Source: Blastocatellia bacterium (GTDB lineage Bacteria; Acidobacteriota; Blastocatellia; HR10; J050). From it: a DNA stretch of 64,000 bases. The stretch covers positions 62,001-126,000 of the forward strand of contig JALSQX010000033.1 of the NCBI GenBank assembly GCA_026985075.1, in the 5' to 3' direction. Within the stretch, counting starts at the first letter, position 1, and the number at the start of each line of letters is the position of its first letter. Under the pieces are notes generated by a model, which was given only the letters and a program-made list of their open reading frames with translations, searched no databases and was not told where the DNA came from. Of this stretch, positions 36,301 to 43,964 are shown piece by piece. Both the position numbers and the translations under genes were made by a program.

Positions 36301-36677
36301 AGCACATGGCGAATCACGGCCTGCTTGAACTCGTGGGCGGACACCTTGACCGTATACGTCCCCGGAGGGAGCTGAGGGATGACATACCGACCGAACGCAT
36401 CGGCGGTCACCGTGCGCATCACCGTGGTCGCCTCATGCTCAACGTGGATGCTGGCGGCAGGGATCACGGCGCCGGTGGGATCGGTGACCGTCCCGGTGAG
36501 CGAACCGGTGATGGTTTGAGCCGAAACGGAGAAGGCGAGCAGCCCGAGCCATAGGCCGGTCCATGGAGTTCTCCCTCCCCACCGTCGGGGAAGATGTGGG
36601 AATCTCTTCCCGTGATGCCCAGGGTCAATCATGGGAACCCGGAGAAGCAGCCGACATCGCGCTCGGCTCTGTTTCAT
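33366..36677 (-). CDS. TonB-dependent receptor, Oar type (complete)
   Basis: 1103 residues. A signal segment (WTGLWLGLLAFSVSAQ) is followed by the carboxypeptidase-regulatory domain (SLTGTVTDPTGAVIPAASIH to LPPGTYTVKVSAHEF). The plug has VNGQRASANNFLVDGTEVNQ and a long barrel ends in the aromatic-terminated IQLAVKLTY, as for proper outer-membrane strands. ATG 36677 overlaps the coxG stop as ATGA, so translation may be coupled; ATG 36632 is an alternative. It lies inside a minus-strand run with the CODH-like genes upstream and a hydrolase downstream. Ligand unknown. Confidence 0.9.
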   Translation of the reverse strand: MKQSRARCRLLLRVPMIDPGHHGKRFPHLPRRWGGRTPWTGLWLGLLAFSVSAQTITGSLTGTVTDPTGAVIPAASIHVEHEATTVMRTVTADAFGRYVIPQLPPGTYTVKVSAHEFKQAVIRHVLVQVATETVLDVRLEPGPLTETITVMGGMEQIDLRSPELGGVVSGRVTRDLPLNGRDFAQLTRLMAGATVDSEGGIGAFVVNGQRASANNFLVDGTEVNQPVMQVNATGPSGTSAPFASVEAIQEFKVQTHNYSAEFGRFSGAVVNVITRSGSNEFHGRLFEFFRHDRLDANNFFLNAAGQERPPLRSNQFGGTVSGPIKKKRAFFFGLYEGLRQRLSSVANGTVPSRYARQIADPRIRPVIDQIVLPTGPPLAPPQTNDSLALVAPFTGSTPSSITENDVTVRIDYRPSDVDQFFGRYSLGDGTRQFASSAALLPPNVVEETNIRLQALTLNYMHLFSPTVVHDFRFGFTRIANTQVNRVLPLFGAVPAQTADGRPLLPLVIVSDLTLNNNIVGGTVGPSREAFNTFQYIDAISWLHGRHTIKAGVDIRRVQFNRFSLRDNGGETGVLVFSSTEALVLNAPQAFINQVGERHRGFRFSNFSFYGQDEFDVTPRLTLSWGVRYELNTVLREVNGRLVNLFRDARGRFGFTSLHSPPYRGDHNNLAPRFGFAFSPLDHPRLVIRGGFGVYYDMVTQIAVNLVANPPLTLTNAVFLPGPYPDLLASLRSAPSIEPPFGAATAVPLNIRTPYSYQYNVNVQIQLSGDTMVQLGYVGSRGIKLLRARVINFLLPFGPIPGPVTSTRDPRFDLVQVNEASSQSSYHGLQITVDRRLSRGLQFLANYTWSHSIDDASTIGLFGTSIFGARSVSPFPSNPNDVSAERGSSNFDARHVFTLSYVWNVPSLFRHLGRSRGHRGSRWLTVVGARLLDGWSVSGVTSVRSGQPFTVALGFDNALLGDATPFFSQRPDRVPGEPMVLGPRRGPDLRLNPAAFAVPPVGQFGNLGRNVLRGPSFSQFDLGLTKETELAEGVKLQIRAEFFNLFNHPNFALPTETANLGVALTSPEKFGVSTSTVNSQNQQLGAIFAPGGPRSIQLAVKLTY

Positions 36678-37219
36678 CGCCCAAACCACCGCTTCAGGAG
36701 CGACCATAAGAATCGGACGAGGTTCCGGAAGATTCCGTGTTTGGGCGGTTGGAGCGGTTGGCCGGTGGCCTGAGCCCGTTGCCGAGCCGCCGCCTCGGCG
36801 GCCAATGCCGTGAAAAATTGTCCGGCCAGCATCCGCGCCGTGCTCTGCAGCATGCGTTGTCCCACGCTGGCGATGGGCCCTCCCAATTGCACTTCCCCCT
36901 CATAGGTTATCTCCGTCCCCTCGTTCTCCTCCTCTAATCGCAACGCCCCTTTCCCGCGCACAATCCCCTGCGGACCTCGCCCTTCGACCTCCAGCTTCAT
37001 CACCACCTCCGGCACTTCCGGCTCCACCCTGATCCGCCCCTCATACCGCCCTTGCACTGCTCCCACTCCTAATCGCATCACCACCTCGTACCTTCCGTCC
37101 CCCGCTGCCCGAAGCTCCTCTACTCCCGGAGTGCATCGTCGGAGGACCTCCGGATCCACCAATAACTGCCAGACCTCCCGCCGCTCCGCGATCACTGTAT
37201 GTTTCCCGGCGATCTTCAT
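36674..37219 (-). CDS. coxG: CoxG-type SRPBCC protein
   Basis: 181 residues. The START/SRPBCC fold is signalled by MKIAGKHTVIAERREVWQLL, DPEVLRRCTPGVEEL and the late LGGPIASVGQRMLQSTARML helix. A basic C-terminal tail (FLWSLLKRWFGR) could bind the membrane; in Afipia (Oligotropha) CoxG recruits CO dehydrogenase to the membrane. It lies 131 nt after coxM and overlaps the TonB receptor start. Confidence 0.87.
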   Translation of the reverse strand: MKIAGKHTVIAERREVWQLLVDPEVLRRCTPGVEELRAAGDGRYEVVMRLGVGAVQGRYEGRIRVEPEVPEVVMKLEVEGRGPQGIVRGKGALRLEEENEGTEITYEGEVQLGGPIASVGQRMLQSTARMLAGQFFTALAAEAAARQRAQATGQPLQPPKHGIFRNLVRFLWSLLKRWFGR

Positions 37220-37350
37220 CTTCGCCCTCCTTCAGAGCACAGAGTGTGGCGCCAGCCGGCCGAGCTTGCGCTCAGTCACTTCCCTCCTCCGCAGCGAGTC
37301 ACAGCTCATGAACGATGCTTGGGAAAGTGATGGGCACAACTCTCGCCATC

Positions 37351-38214
37351 TCATCCCTCAGCCAGTGCCCGTCGCAATGCCCGCCGCGTACACACCCGCG
37401 CCAGGTGCGCCCGATACGCTGCTGACGCCTGGGCATCCTCGCTGGGTTCCACTCCCTGCGCGGCCTTCTCCGCCGCCGCCACCACCACGGTCTCGGTCAA
37501 TGCCTCCCCTCGCAACACCTCCTCCACGGCCCGCGCCCGGTAAGCCTTGGCTCCCACTCCCGTGACGCCCACAGCCACCCCCTGACACCTCCGGTTCTCA
37601 TCCAGCTGCAACCGCACCGCCACACCACACAACGCGAATCCCGAGGCCTTCTGCCGCACCTTCTCATAGGCGCTCCTCGTGTGAGCCGAGTCCACCGGCA
37701 CGCGAATCTCGGTCAATATCTCGCCGGCGTCCAACGCCGTCGTCATCACATCGACGAAGAAATCCTCGGCCGCAATCCACCGCTCTCCTCCAGGCCCGAC
37801 CACCTTCAGCCGCGCCTCGGCGGCCAACACGGCCGCCGGGAAATCCCCGGCCGGATCGGCATGCGCCAGGCTCCCCCCAATCGTGCCCCGATTCCTCACC
37901 TGCACATCGCCAATGGTCGCCGCCGTCGCCGCCAATAACCGACAATGCCGCCGGACCACCTCCGATTGTTCTACTGTCTCATGCCGGGTCATCGCCCCAA
38001 TGGCCACCTCGTTCCCATCCTGTCGAATATAGGCCAGGTCTGGAATTCGCCCCAAGTCCACCACCACCCGCGGCGTCGCCAACCGCAACTTCAACAACGG
38101 AAGTAAACTCTGTCCCCCAGCCAACACCTTGGCCTCCTCACCATATTGCTGAAGCAACGCCACCGCCTCGGCCACCGTCTTCGGTGCATAATAGTCGAAT
38201 GCACTGGGAATCAT
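37351..38214 (-). CDS. coxM: Molybdenum hydroxylase, FAD-binding medium subunit (CoxM type)
   Basis: 287 residues with the VAO-type FAD fold. AGGQSLLPLLKLR binds the FAD pyrophosphate and NRGTIGGSLAHADPAGDFPA is the second FAD motif. The C-terminal CO_deh_flav_C region has YEKVRQKASGFALCGVA. ATG 38214 is used because GGAGGTGAGG lies 7 nt upstream; a GTG three codons earlier overlaps the ribosome site. It carries electrons between the Fe-S subunit and the final acceptor. Confidence 0.92.
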   Translation of the reverse strand: MIPSAFDYYAPKTVAEAVALLQQYGEEAKVLAGGQSLLPLLKLRLATPRVVVDLGRIPDLAYIRQDGNEVAIGAMTRHETVEQSEVVRRHCRLLAATAATIGDVQVRNRGTIGGSLAHADPAGDFPAAVLAAEARLKVVGPGGERWIAAEDFFVDVMTTALDAGEILTEIRVPVDSAHTRSAYEKVRQKASGFALCGVAVRLQLDENRRCQGVAVGVTGVGAKAYRARAVEEVLRGEALTETVVVAAAEKAAQGVEPSEDAQASAAYRAHLARVCTRRALRRALAEG

Positions 38215-38295
38215 GAGCCTCACCTCCGGTCAATAAAGTTATCCTTGTTGTCCTCGGTCATCCTTGTCGGGTCGGGCGCACCCGACAATAGTCTC

Positions 38296-40629
38296 TCACG
38301 CCTTCGCGTCGCCCTGCAATAATCGCCAAATCTTTTCCGGCGTCAGCGGCATATCCACATGCCGCACGCCTCTCGGGGCCAACGCGTCCACCACGGCATT
38401 GACAATCGCCGGCGTCGCCCCGATCGTTCCCGCTTCCCCTACGCCTTTGATCCCCATCGGATTCACCGTCGTCGGCGTCTCGGTTCTCGCCGTCTCCATC
38501 CACGGCACATCTCCCGCCCGCGGCACCGCATAGCTGCTCAAATCCCCGCTCAACAACTGCCCCCACTCGTCATACACCACTTCCTCCATCAATGCCTGCC
38601 CCAGGGCCTGGACGATCCCTCCATGAATCTGTCCCTCGACCAACAGGGGATTGATCACCCGCCCACAATCATCCACGGCCACGTATCGCCGTATTTTCAC
38701 TTCTCCCGTTTCAGGATCGATGTCCACCACGGCCACGTGCGTCCCGAACGGGAAGGTGAAATTGCTCGGCTCGAAGAAGTACGTCGCCTCCAACCCCGGC
38801 GTCACTCCCGGCGGCAAGCTCTTGGCCAGATAGGCCGCCTGCGCCACCTCCTGGAAACTGACCACGCGCTCCGGATCTCGCCGGGACCGGTACTCGCCCA
38901 CTCCCTCCTCCACCTCTTCCCAGTCCACGCCCAACAGATGTGCCGCAAAACTCCTCACCTTCTCCTTGACCATCTGCACTGCCTCGTAGACCGCCGTCCC
39001 GCCCACCGCCGTCGCCCGACTCCCAAACGTTCCAATCCCATATGGCACGACGGCCGTGTCCCCATGGACCACATAAACGTCTTCCAACGGGACCCCGAGC
39101 TCGTCGGCCACCAATTGGGCGAACGATGTCTCTTGCCCTTGCCCGTGGGGCGAGGCCCCGGTCAATACCGTCACCTTCCCCGTCGGCTCCACGCGCACTG
39201 TGGCGCTCTCCCATCCTCCCGCTGGCAGGGCCGCCGATGGTCCCAACGCGCAAATCTCCACATAGCTGGATATCCCTATCCCCATCAGTTCCCCTCGCTG
39301 CCGCCGCTCGGCCTGCTCCTGCCGCAACTTCTCATACTCCACCACCTCCAACGCCTTCCGCAACGCCGCCTCATAATCTCCACTGTCATAGGCCAATCCG
39401 GTGGCCGTCTCATAGGGGAACTCTTCGGGTTGAGGGAAGTTCTTCACCCGCACTTCCACAGGATCCATTTCCAGTTGACGGGCGATCAGATCCATCACCC
39501 GTTCCAACACATACGTCGCCTCGGGGCGCCCCGCTCCCCGATAGGCATCCGTAGACATGGCGTTGGTGAACACTCCTACGATCTCGTACCCAATGGCTGG
39601 AATCTTATACGGTCCGGACAGCATCAACCCCGTCAACGGCGGTATGCCCGGCGTCAAGAGTTGATGATAGGCTCCCAGGTCACTGAGGATGCGCACCTCC
39701 AATCCCAACACCCGACCGTCGCGCGTCACGGCCACACGGACATCGTTGATCTGCCCTCGACCATGAATCGTGCTCATCATGTTCTCCCGCCGCGTCTCCA
39801 CCCACTTGACCGGCTTCTTCAATTCCCGCGCCAAATAAGCGACCAGTGCCTCCTCCCCATACACGTTCAACTTGCTCCCAAATCCTCCTCCCACTTCCGG
39901 CGCGATCACCCGCACCCGATGCTCGGCCATCCCCACCATCATCGCCAACTGCGTCCGCAAGAGATGGGGAATCTGCGTCGATGACCACACCGTCAACCGA
40001 TCTTCCCCCGGCCAGTATTCCGCCACCACTCCCCGCGGTTCCATGGCCACCGGGTGCAACCGCTGATTGACCAACCGCTGCTCAATCACGACATCGGCCC
40101 GTTCGAATGCGGCTTTCAGCGCCTCGCCTCCCTCAAACCGCAACACGAATGCCACATTGTCACCCAGCTCCTCGTGAATCACTGGCGCCCCTGGCGCCAC
40201 CGCTCGCTCCACATCCACCACCACCTCCAACGGTTCATACTCCACCTCCAGGCGATCCGCTGCGTCCTGTGCCGTATAGCGGTCCTTGGCCACCACCGCG
40301 GCCACCGGCTCTCCCACATAGCGCACCCGCTCCACGGCCAGGACCGGATGCTCCGGCACCTTCAACCCTTCCATCTCCGACGCGCAAGGAATCGACTTGA
40401 TTCGCCCCCGAATCGCCTCCCCCGTCAGCACGGCCACGACTCCGGGCATCGCCTCGGCCGCGGCCGTTTCGATCCGGTTGATCCGGGCGTGCCCATACGG
40501 ACTGCGCACCAGCACCATATGGAGCATCTCCGGCAACCGAATGTCGTCCACATAATGCGACGTTCCCGTCACTAACCGACGATCCTCAACGCGCGGAATC
40601 GCTTCCCCGACATACTTGCGCTTATCCAT
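38296..40629 (-). CDS. coxL: Molybdenum hydroxylase large subunit, form II CO-dehydrogenase-like
   Basis: 777 residues of the xanthine oxidase family. VGGGFGSK (246-253) and GVGEAGTIGATP, with the catalytic Glu, bind and serve the Mo-pterin (MCD) cofactor. The active-site loop is AYRGAGR (362-368), the form II signature, not the AYxCSFR of proven CO-oxidising form I enzymes. The substrate may therefore be something other than CO. ATG 40629 has GGAGGAG upstream. Codon use strongly favours G in third position, unlike most neighbours. Confidence 0.93.
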   Translation of the reverse strand: MDKRKYVGEAIPRVEDRRLVTGTSHYVDDIRLPEMLHMVLVRSPYGHARINRIETAAAEAMPGVVAVLTGEAIRGRIKSIPCASEMEGLKVPEHPVLAVERVRYVGEPVAAVVAKDRYTAQDAADRLEVEYEPLEVVVDVERAVAPGAPVIHEELGDNVAFVLRFEGGEALKAAFERADVVIEQRLVNQRLHPVAMEPRGVVAEYWPGEDRLTVWSSTQIPHLLRTQLAMMVGMAEHRVRVIAPEVGGGFGSKLNVYGEEALVAYLARELKKPVKWVETRRENMMSTIHGRGQINDVRVAVTRDGRVLGLEVRILSDLGAYHQLLTPGIPPLTGLMLSGPYKIPAIGYEIVGVFTNAMSTDAYRGAGRPEATYVLERVMDLIARQLEMDPVEVRVKNFPQPEEFPYETATGLAYDSGDYEAALRKALEVVEYEKLRQEQAERRQRGELMGIGISSYVEICALGPSAALPAGGWESATVRVEPTGKVTVLTGASPHGQGQETSFAQLVADELGVPLEDVYVVHGDTAVVPYGIGTFGSRATAVGGTAVYEAVQMVKEKVRSFAAHLLGVDWEEVEEGVGEYRSRRDPERVVSFQEVAQAAYLAKSLPPGVTPGLEATYFFEPSNFTFPFGTHVAVVDIDPETGEVKIRRYVAVDDCGRVINPLLVEGQIHGGIVQALGQALMEEVVYDEWGQLLSGDLSSYAVPRAGDVPWMETARTETPTTVNPMGIKGVGEAGTIGATPAIVNAVVDALAPRGVRHVDMPLTPEKIWRLLQGDAKA

Positions 40630-40680
40630 ATTCGCTCTCCTCCATAGGGTACTCGGAGCGCCCATCGGCGTCCGGCAGAC

Positions 40681-41196
40681 CTAAGCCTCCGGCGCCCCGG
40701 ACGACGTCCCTCGCTCATCTGCCGACGACGCCTTCAGCTTCCCGGCCGCGTACTGAATCGCTTCGATGATATGTTGATATCCTGTACATCGGCACACATT
40801 CCCGTCTAGGGCCCGCCGAATCTCCTCCACTGTCGGCGCCTTCCGCCGCTCCAATAAGTCACAGGCCACCATGATCATCCCCGGCGTGCAATAGCCACAT
40901 TGCACGCCATGCTTGACCCAAAACCCCTCCTGTACCGGATGCAACTGTCCTCCCTCGGCTAACCCCTCAATCGTCCGTACCTCTCCCCCATCGGCCTGCA
41001 CGGCCAACACCAGGCACGACTTGACCGCCCGCCCATCCAGCATCACCGTGCACGCCCCACATAACCCTGTCTCACATCCAATATGCGTCCCCGTCAATCC
41101 CACCACCTCTCGTAAATAATGCACCAACAGGAGCCGGGGCTCGATCTCATGCTCATACTCCCGACCGTTGATCGTCACATGGATGGTCTTTTTCAC
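40681..41196 (-). CDS. coxS: Molybdenum hydroxylase small [2Fe-2S] subunit (CoxS type)
   Basis: 171 residues. The plant-type ferredoxin cluster is CETGLCGACTVML (Cys41, 46, 49) plus Cys61 in KSCLVLA. The second cluster is QCGYCTPGM and CRCTGYQHI. Both clusters are complete. The start is GTG 41196, with AAGGAGGGAAAG just upstream. First gene of coxS-coxL-coxM-coxG; the coxDEF and XdhC-type maturation genes are not in the window. Confidence 0.94.
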   Translation of the reverse strand: MKKTIHVTINGREYEHEIEPRLLLVHYLREVVGLTGTHIGCETGLCGACTVMLDGRAVKSCLVLAVQADGGEVRTIEGLAEGGQLHPVQEGFWVKHGVQCGYCTPGMIMVACDLLERRKAPTVEEIRRALDGNVCRCTGYQHIIEAIQYAAGKLKASSADERGTSSGAPEA

Positions 41197-41286
41197 CGCT
41201 TTCCCTCCTTCAGTAAGGCTCCTTTGACGAGTCCCTCCGACCCTCTCCGGCGCTGGCTGACGCCGTCGCCGATTTGGCCTCTAAAA

Positions 41287-41529
41287 TTAACACACAGCCG
41301 ACTCTTTTTGGAAGCCCAACCGCGTCAAGATCGAGAGGCGCCGACCACTGACCACAGCCACCCGAATGTGCCCATTCTGGACGAGCGATCCGGAGAGTTC
41401 CATCAGTTCAGCTTGTGGTTCTGGCCTCGATGTATTCTGACCGATCGGCGCCAGAGTGCTAAAGAAGAGCCGCGGCCGCCCGGCCACGCATTCGAGAATG
41501 CTCTCGTCCTGATGCGAAGCCATCATCAT
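41287..41529 (-). pseudogene. Small open frame, possibly a relic of a zinc/quinone oxidoreductase
   Basis: 80 codons starting 7 nt after the MscS stop, without a ribosome site. The stretch PEPQAELMELSGSLVQNGHI, followed by RVAV, weakly recalls the C-terminal part of quinone oxidoreductases (AELAALVEAGKIR-like). The call is from memory and not firm. It could equally be chance reading between coxS and the MscS gene. Confidence 0.2.
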
Positions 41530-41535
41530 CGTCGA

Positions 41536-42900
41536 CTAAGGACGGTCGCGAACCGAGAGCTCCTGATCGCTCTCGGCGCTCCCACCGATCAATGGTTGAC
41601 CCGAGGCGTGCTGGAGAAGAAGGGCGAACGGTTTGCTCGCCTCGCCGAAATATACGCTCACATGAGGGAATGGGATTTCGATCCCCTTCTCATCGAACGT
41701 CTTCTTGATGCGGCGCCGGAGCTCTCGCCCCACGGTCCACTGCTTCAATGGGAGGGTTTTGATCATCGCTTTGATGGTCACCTGAGATTCGCCGAAATCA
41801 TCGACGCCCAACACCTCCAAGGGCTCGAGGATGAGCGGGCCGTAGGTTTCATCCCGGGCCAATTCTTCGCCGATTTCTCTCAGTACCTGCATGACGTAGT
41901 CCACATCTTCCTTGTAGGCGACGCCGACATCGATGACATATCTGGACCACTCCTTGGTCATGTTGGAGACCTGCCTGATTTCTCCGTTGGGGAACGTATG
42001 AACCGTGCCGTGAAGATCCCTGAGCACCAGCGTGCGCAATCTGATGGCTTCGACGAGTCCCGCCGTGTCGTTGATTTTGACGACATCGCCGATGCGGACC
42101 TGATCTTCCAGGATCAAGAAGAACCCGCTGATGATGTCGCGCACCAGGTTCTGGGCGCCGAAGCCGACCGCCAGCCCGGCGATGCCTGCCCCGGTGATGA
42201 TGGGCGTGATGTCCATCCCGAATTCGCTCAGAATCATCATGACGGCGACGCCGATGACGAGGACCAGGGAGATGCTGGTGATGATCTTCCCAATCGTGCG
42301 CGCCCGCTTCTCTGCCTCCGAGAGATGCGTGGGATCTTGATCCTCGACCATCTGTTCCATGCGGGCGACGGCCAGACGAACGATCTTCAAAACGACATAA
42401 GCCCCCACGATGATCCCGATGATGCGGATGAGGCGAACGCCTTCCTCAGTGAGATCGATGTTGAGGAACTTCAGAATCGCCGCTCCGGCGATGAGCACGA
42501 AGAAGACGTTGACGAGGTTGCGCACCGGCTGCATGTAGTGCTCCCACGCCGGTCGGTTTTGGCTCACGCCGACGAGGAACAGCGAAACAATCCGCGCCGA
42601 CAGGGCCGCCACGACGATGAGGATGAGGACGATCAGCCCTCGTTGAATCCACTCCAGGATCACCGCCGACACGGGGAGCAGGTGGCTGATGAAATAGAGC
42701 ACAATGAGAAGGAGAATGGGAACGACGGCGCCATCCACATAGCGAATAATTTGATCGTCGATCTCCGTCTCCGTTCTGGCCGCCCACCGCATCAAGTATC
42801 GATGGATGATCCACCGAATGAGCCCGGCGACCAGCACGGCGATCAGTGGATACACGAGGTACTTGGCTTCAAATCCAATCAATGAGGTGAGATCGTCCAT
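41536..42900 (-). CDS. MscS-family mechanosensitive channel
   Basis: 454 residues. Several N-terminal membrane helices (YLVYPLIAVLVAGLIRWII, VVPILLLIVLYFISHLL, IVLILIVVAALSARIVSLFL) precede the pore helix GAGIAGLAVGFGAQNLVRDI and the MscS beta domain (EDQVRIGDVVKINDTAGLVE). A cytoplasmic alpha-beta domain and a C-terminal extension follow. ATG 42900 has AAAGGAGGG upstream. The role is release of solutes on osmotic down-shock, or ion flux. Confidence 0.93.
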   Translation of the reverse strand: MDDLTSLIGFEAKYLVYPLIAVLVAGLIRWIIHRYLMRWAARTETEIDDQIIRYVDGAVVPILLLIVLYFISHLLPVSAVILEWIQRGLIVLILIVVAALSARIVSLFLVGVSQNRPAWEHYMQPVRNLVNVFFVLIAGAAILKFLNIDLTEEGVRLIRIIGIIVGAYVVLKIVRLAVARMEQMVEDQDPTHLSEAEKRARTIGKIITSISLVLVIGVAVMMILSEFGMDITPIITGAGIAGLAVGFGAQNLVRDIISGFFLILEDQVRIGDVVKINDTAGLVEAIRLRTLVLRDLHGTVHTFPNGEIRQVSNMTKEWSRYVIDVGVAYKEDVDYVMQVLREIGEELARDETYGPLILEPLEVLGVDDFGESQVTIKAMIKTLPLKQWTVGRELRRRIKKTFDEKGIEIPFPHVSVYFGEASKPFALLLQHASGQPLIGGSAESDQELSVRDRP

Positions 42901-43015
42901 ACCTGCCCTCCTTTCCGGCATCGCCTCAGCAGGCGATGCCAAGCTGAACGATGCGCCTCACCAATTATAAACGGTGGCCTATGACCACGCTATCTGGGCA
43001 CCGCCCGGAGAGGGT

Positions 43016-43780
43016 TCATTGCCCATCACTTCCAACGTCCAGAAGGGCGAGCAACTCGCCCAATCCCTCAATGGTATAATCCGGGGCGGGACTGTCCTCC
43101 GGGAGAGGCTGGTCAGTTCGGCGAAGCCAGGCGGCGTCCAGGCCCGTCCGCTTCGCCCCCACGACGTCAGCGTCCAGGCTATCGCCCACATGAAGGCACG
43201 CTTGGGGTCGCACGCCGAGGGCCTCTACGGCCGCCAAGAAGCATTGTGGGGCCGGCTTCCGCCATCCGATCTCCCCAGAGATGACGATCGTCCGGAAATA
43301 GGGGGTCAACCGATAGTGATCGAGGACCCGGCGCGCCGTCGGTGGATGATCGAAATTCGAGACGAGCGCCAGAGCGTATCGGGGGGCGAGGGCTTCCAGG
43401 ACGCGGCGCCGATCGGGGGGACACTCCATGGCGGCGACCATGCGATCCATGTGGGCGGTGACCAGAGCTCGAACCACAGACGAGGGTGGCGAGACAATGC
43501 CCAATCGCTGGAGGACGCGCCGGAATCGCTCTTCGGCCAGCACCTCCCGCTGGCTCTTTCGCCGCCATTCATCCACTTCCTGGTAAGCGACCCGAAAGAG
43601 CGTCCGCAAGAAGTCGTCCAGGCCGATCTCGGGGTAATACTGCCGCAAGACGTCGTAGATGACTTCTCCCGTAGATCGGCGCTCTTCCCCGTCCACCCTC
43701 ACCAGGGGAAGCTTGTCCTCATCCAGATCGACCAGCGTATCGAAGAGATCGAATGAAATGGCCTGATAGCGCCCGCCCAT
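43016..43780 (-). CDS. HAD-superfamily hydrolase
   Basis: 254 residues. Motif I is ISFDLFDTLVD, motif II lies at ALVSNFDHP, motif III Lys is in GWRKPAPQCFLAAVEALG and motif IV is HVGDSLDADVVGA. The helical cap places it in subfamily I (haloacid dehalogenase / phosphoglycolate-phosphatase-like); the substrate is unknown. ATG 43780 is chosen because homology begins five residues later and AAGGA is near; the upstream in-frame extension looks non-coding. Confidence 0.85.
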   Translation of the reverse strand: MGGRYQAISFDLFDTLVDLDEDKLPLVRVDGEERRSTGEVIYDVLRQYYPEIGLDDFLRTLFRVAYQEVDEWRRKSQREVLAEERFRRVLQRLGIVSPPSSVVRALVTAHMDRMVAAMECPPDRRRVLEALAPRYALALVSNFDHPPTARRVLDHYRLTPYFRTIVISGEIGWRKPAPQCFLAAVEALGVRPQACLHVGDSLDADVVGAKRTGLDAAWLRRTDQPLPEDSPAPDYTIEGLGELLALLDVGSDGQ

Positions 43781-43964
43781 CGGGTTGTCCTTGTGAGAAG
43801 CCACTGAATCGTCAATCGAGAGATCGCCGCCGGGTATCCGACTATCGACGGGACCGGTGGTCATAGGGCCCCGGGTCCCCATCAGAGCGATGACCGTTTC
43901 ATCGCGTGATCGTTCCGGCCGAACGCCGAGGGGTGAGATGCTCACCTCACCCCTCGGAACGCCA

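Noticed and set aside
38359-39984. 541-codon plus-strand open frame
   Set aside because: Shadow of coxL, produced by its strong G-ending codon bias.
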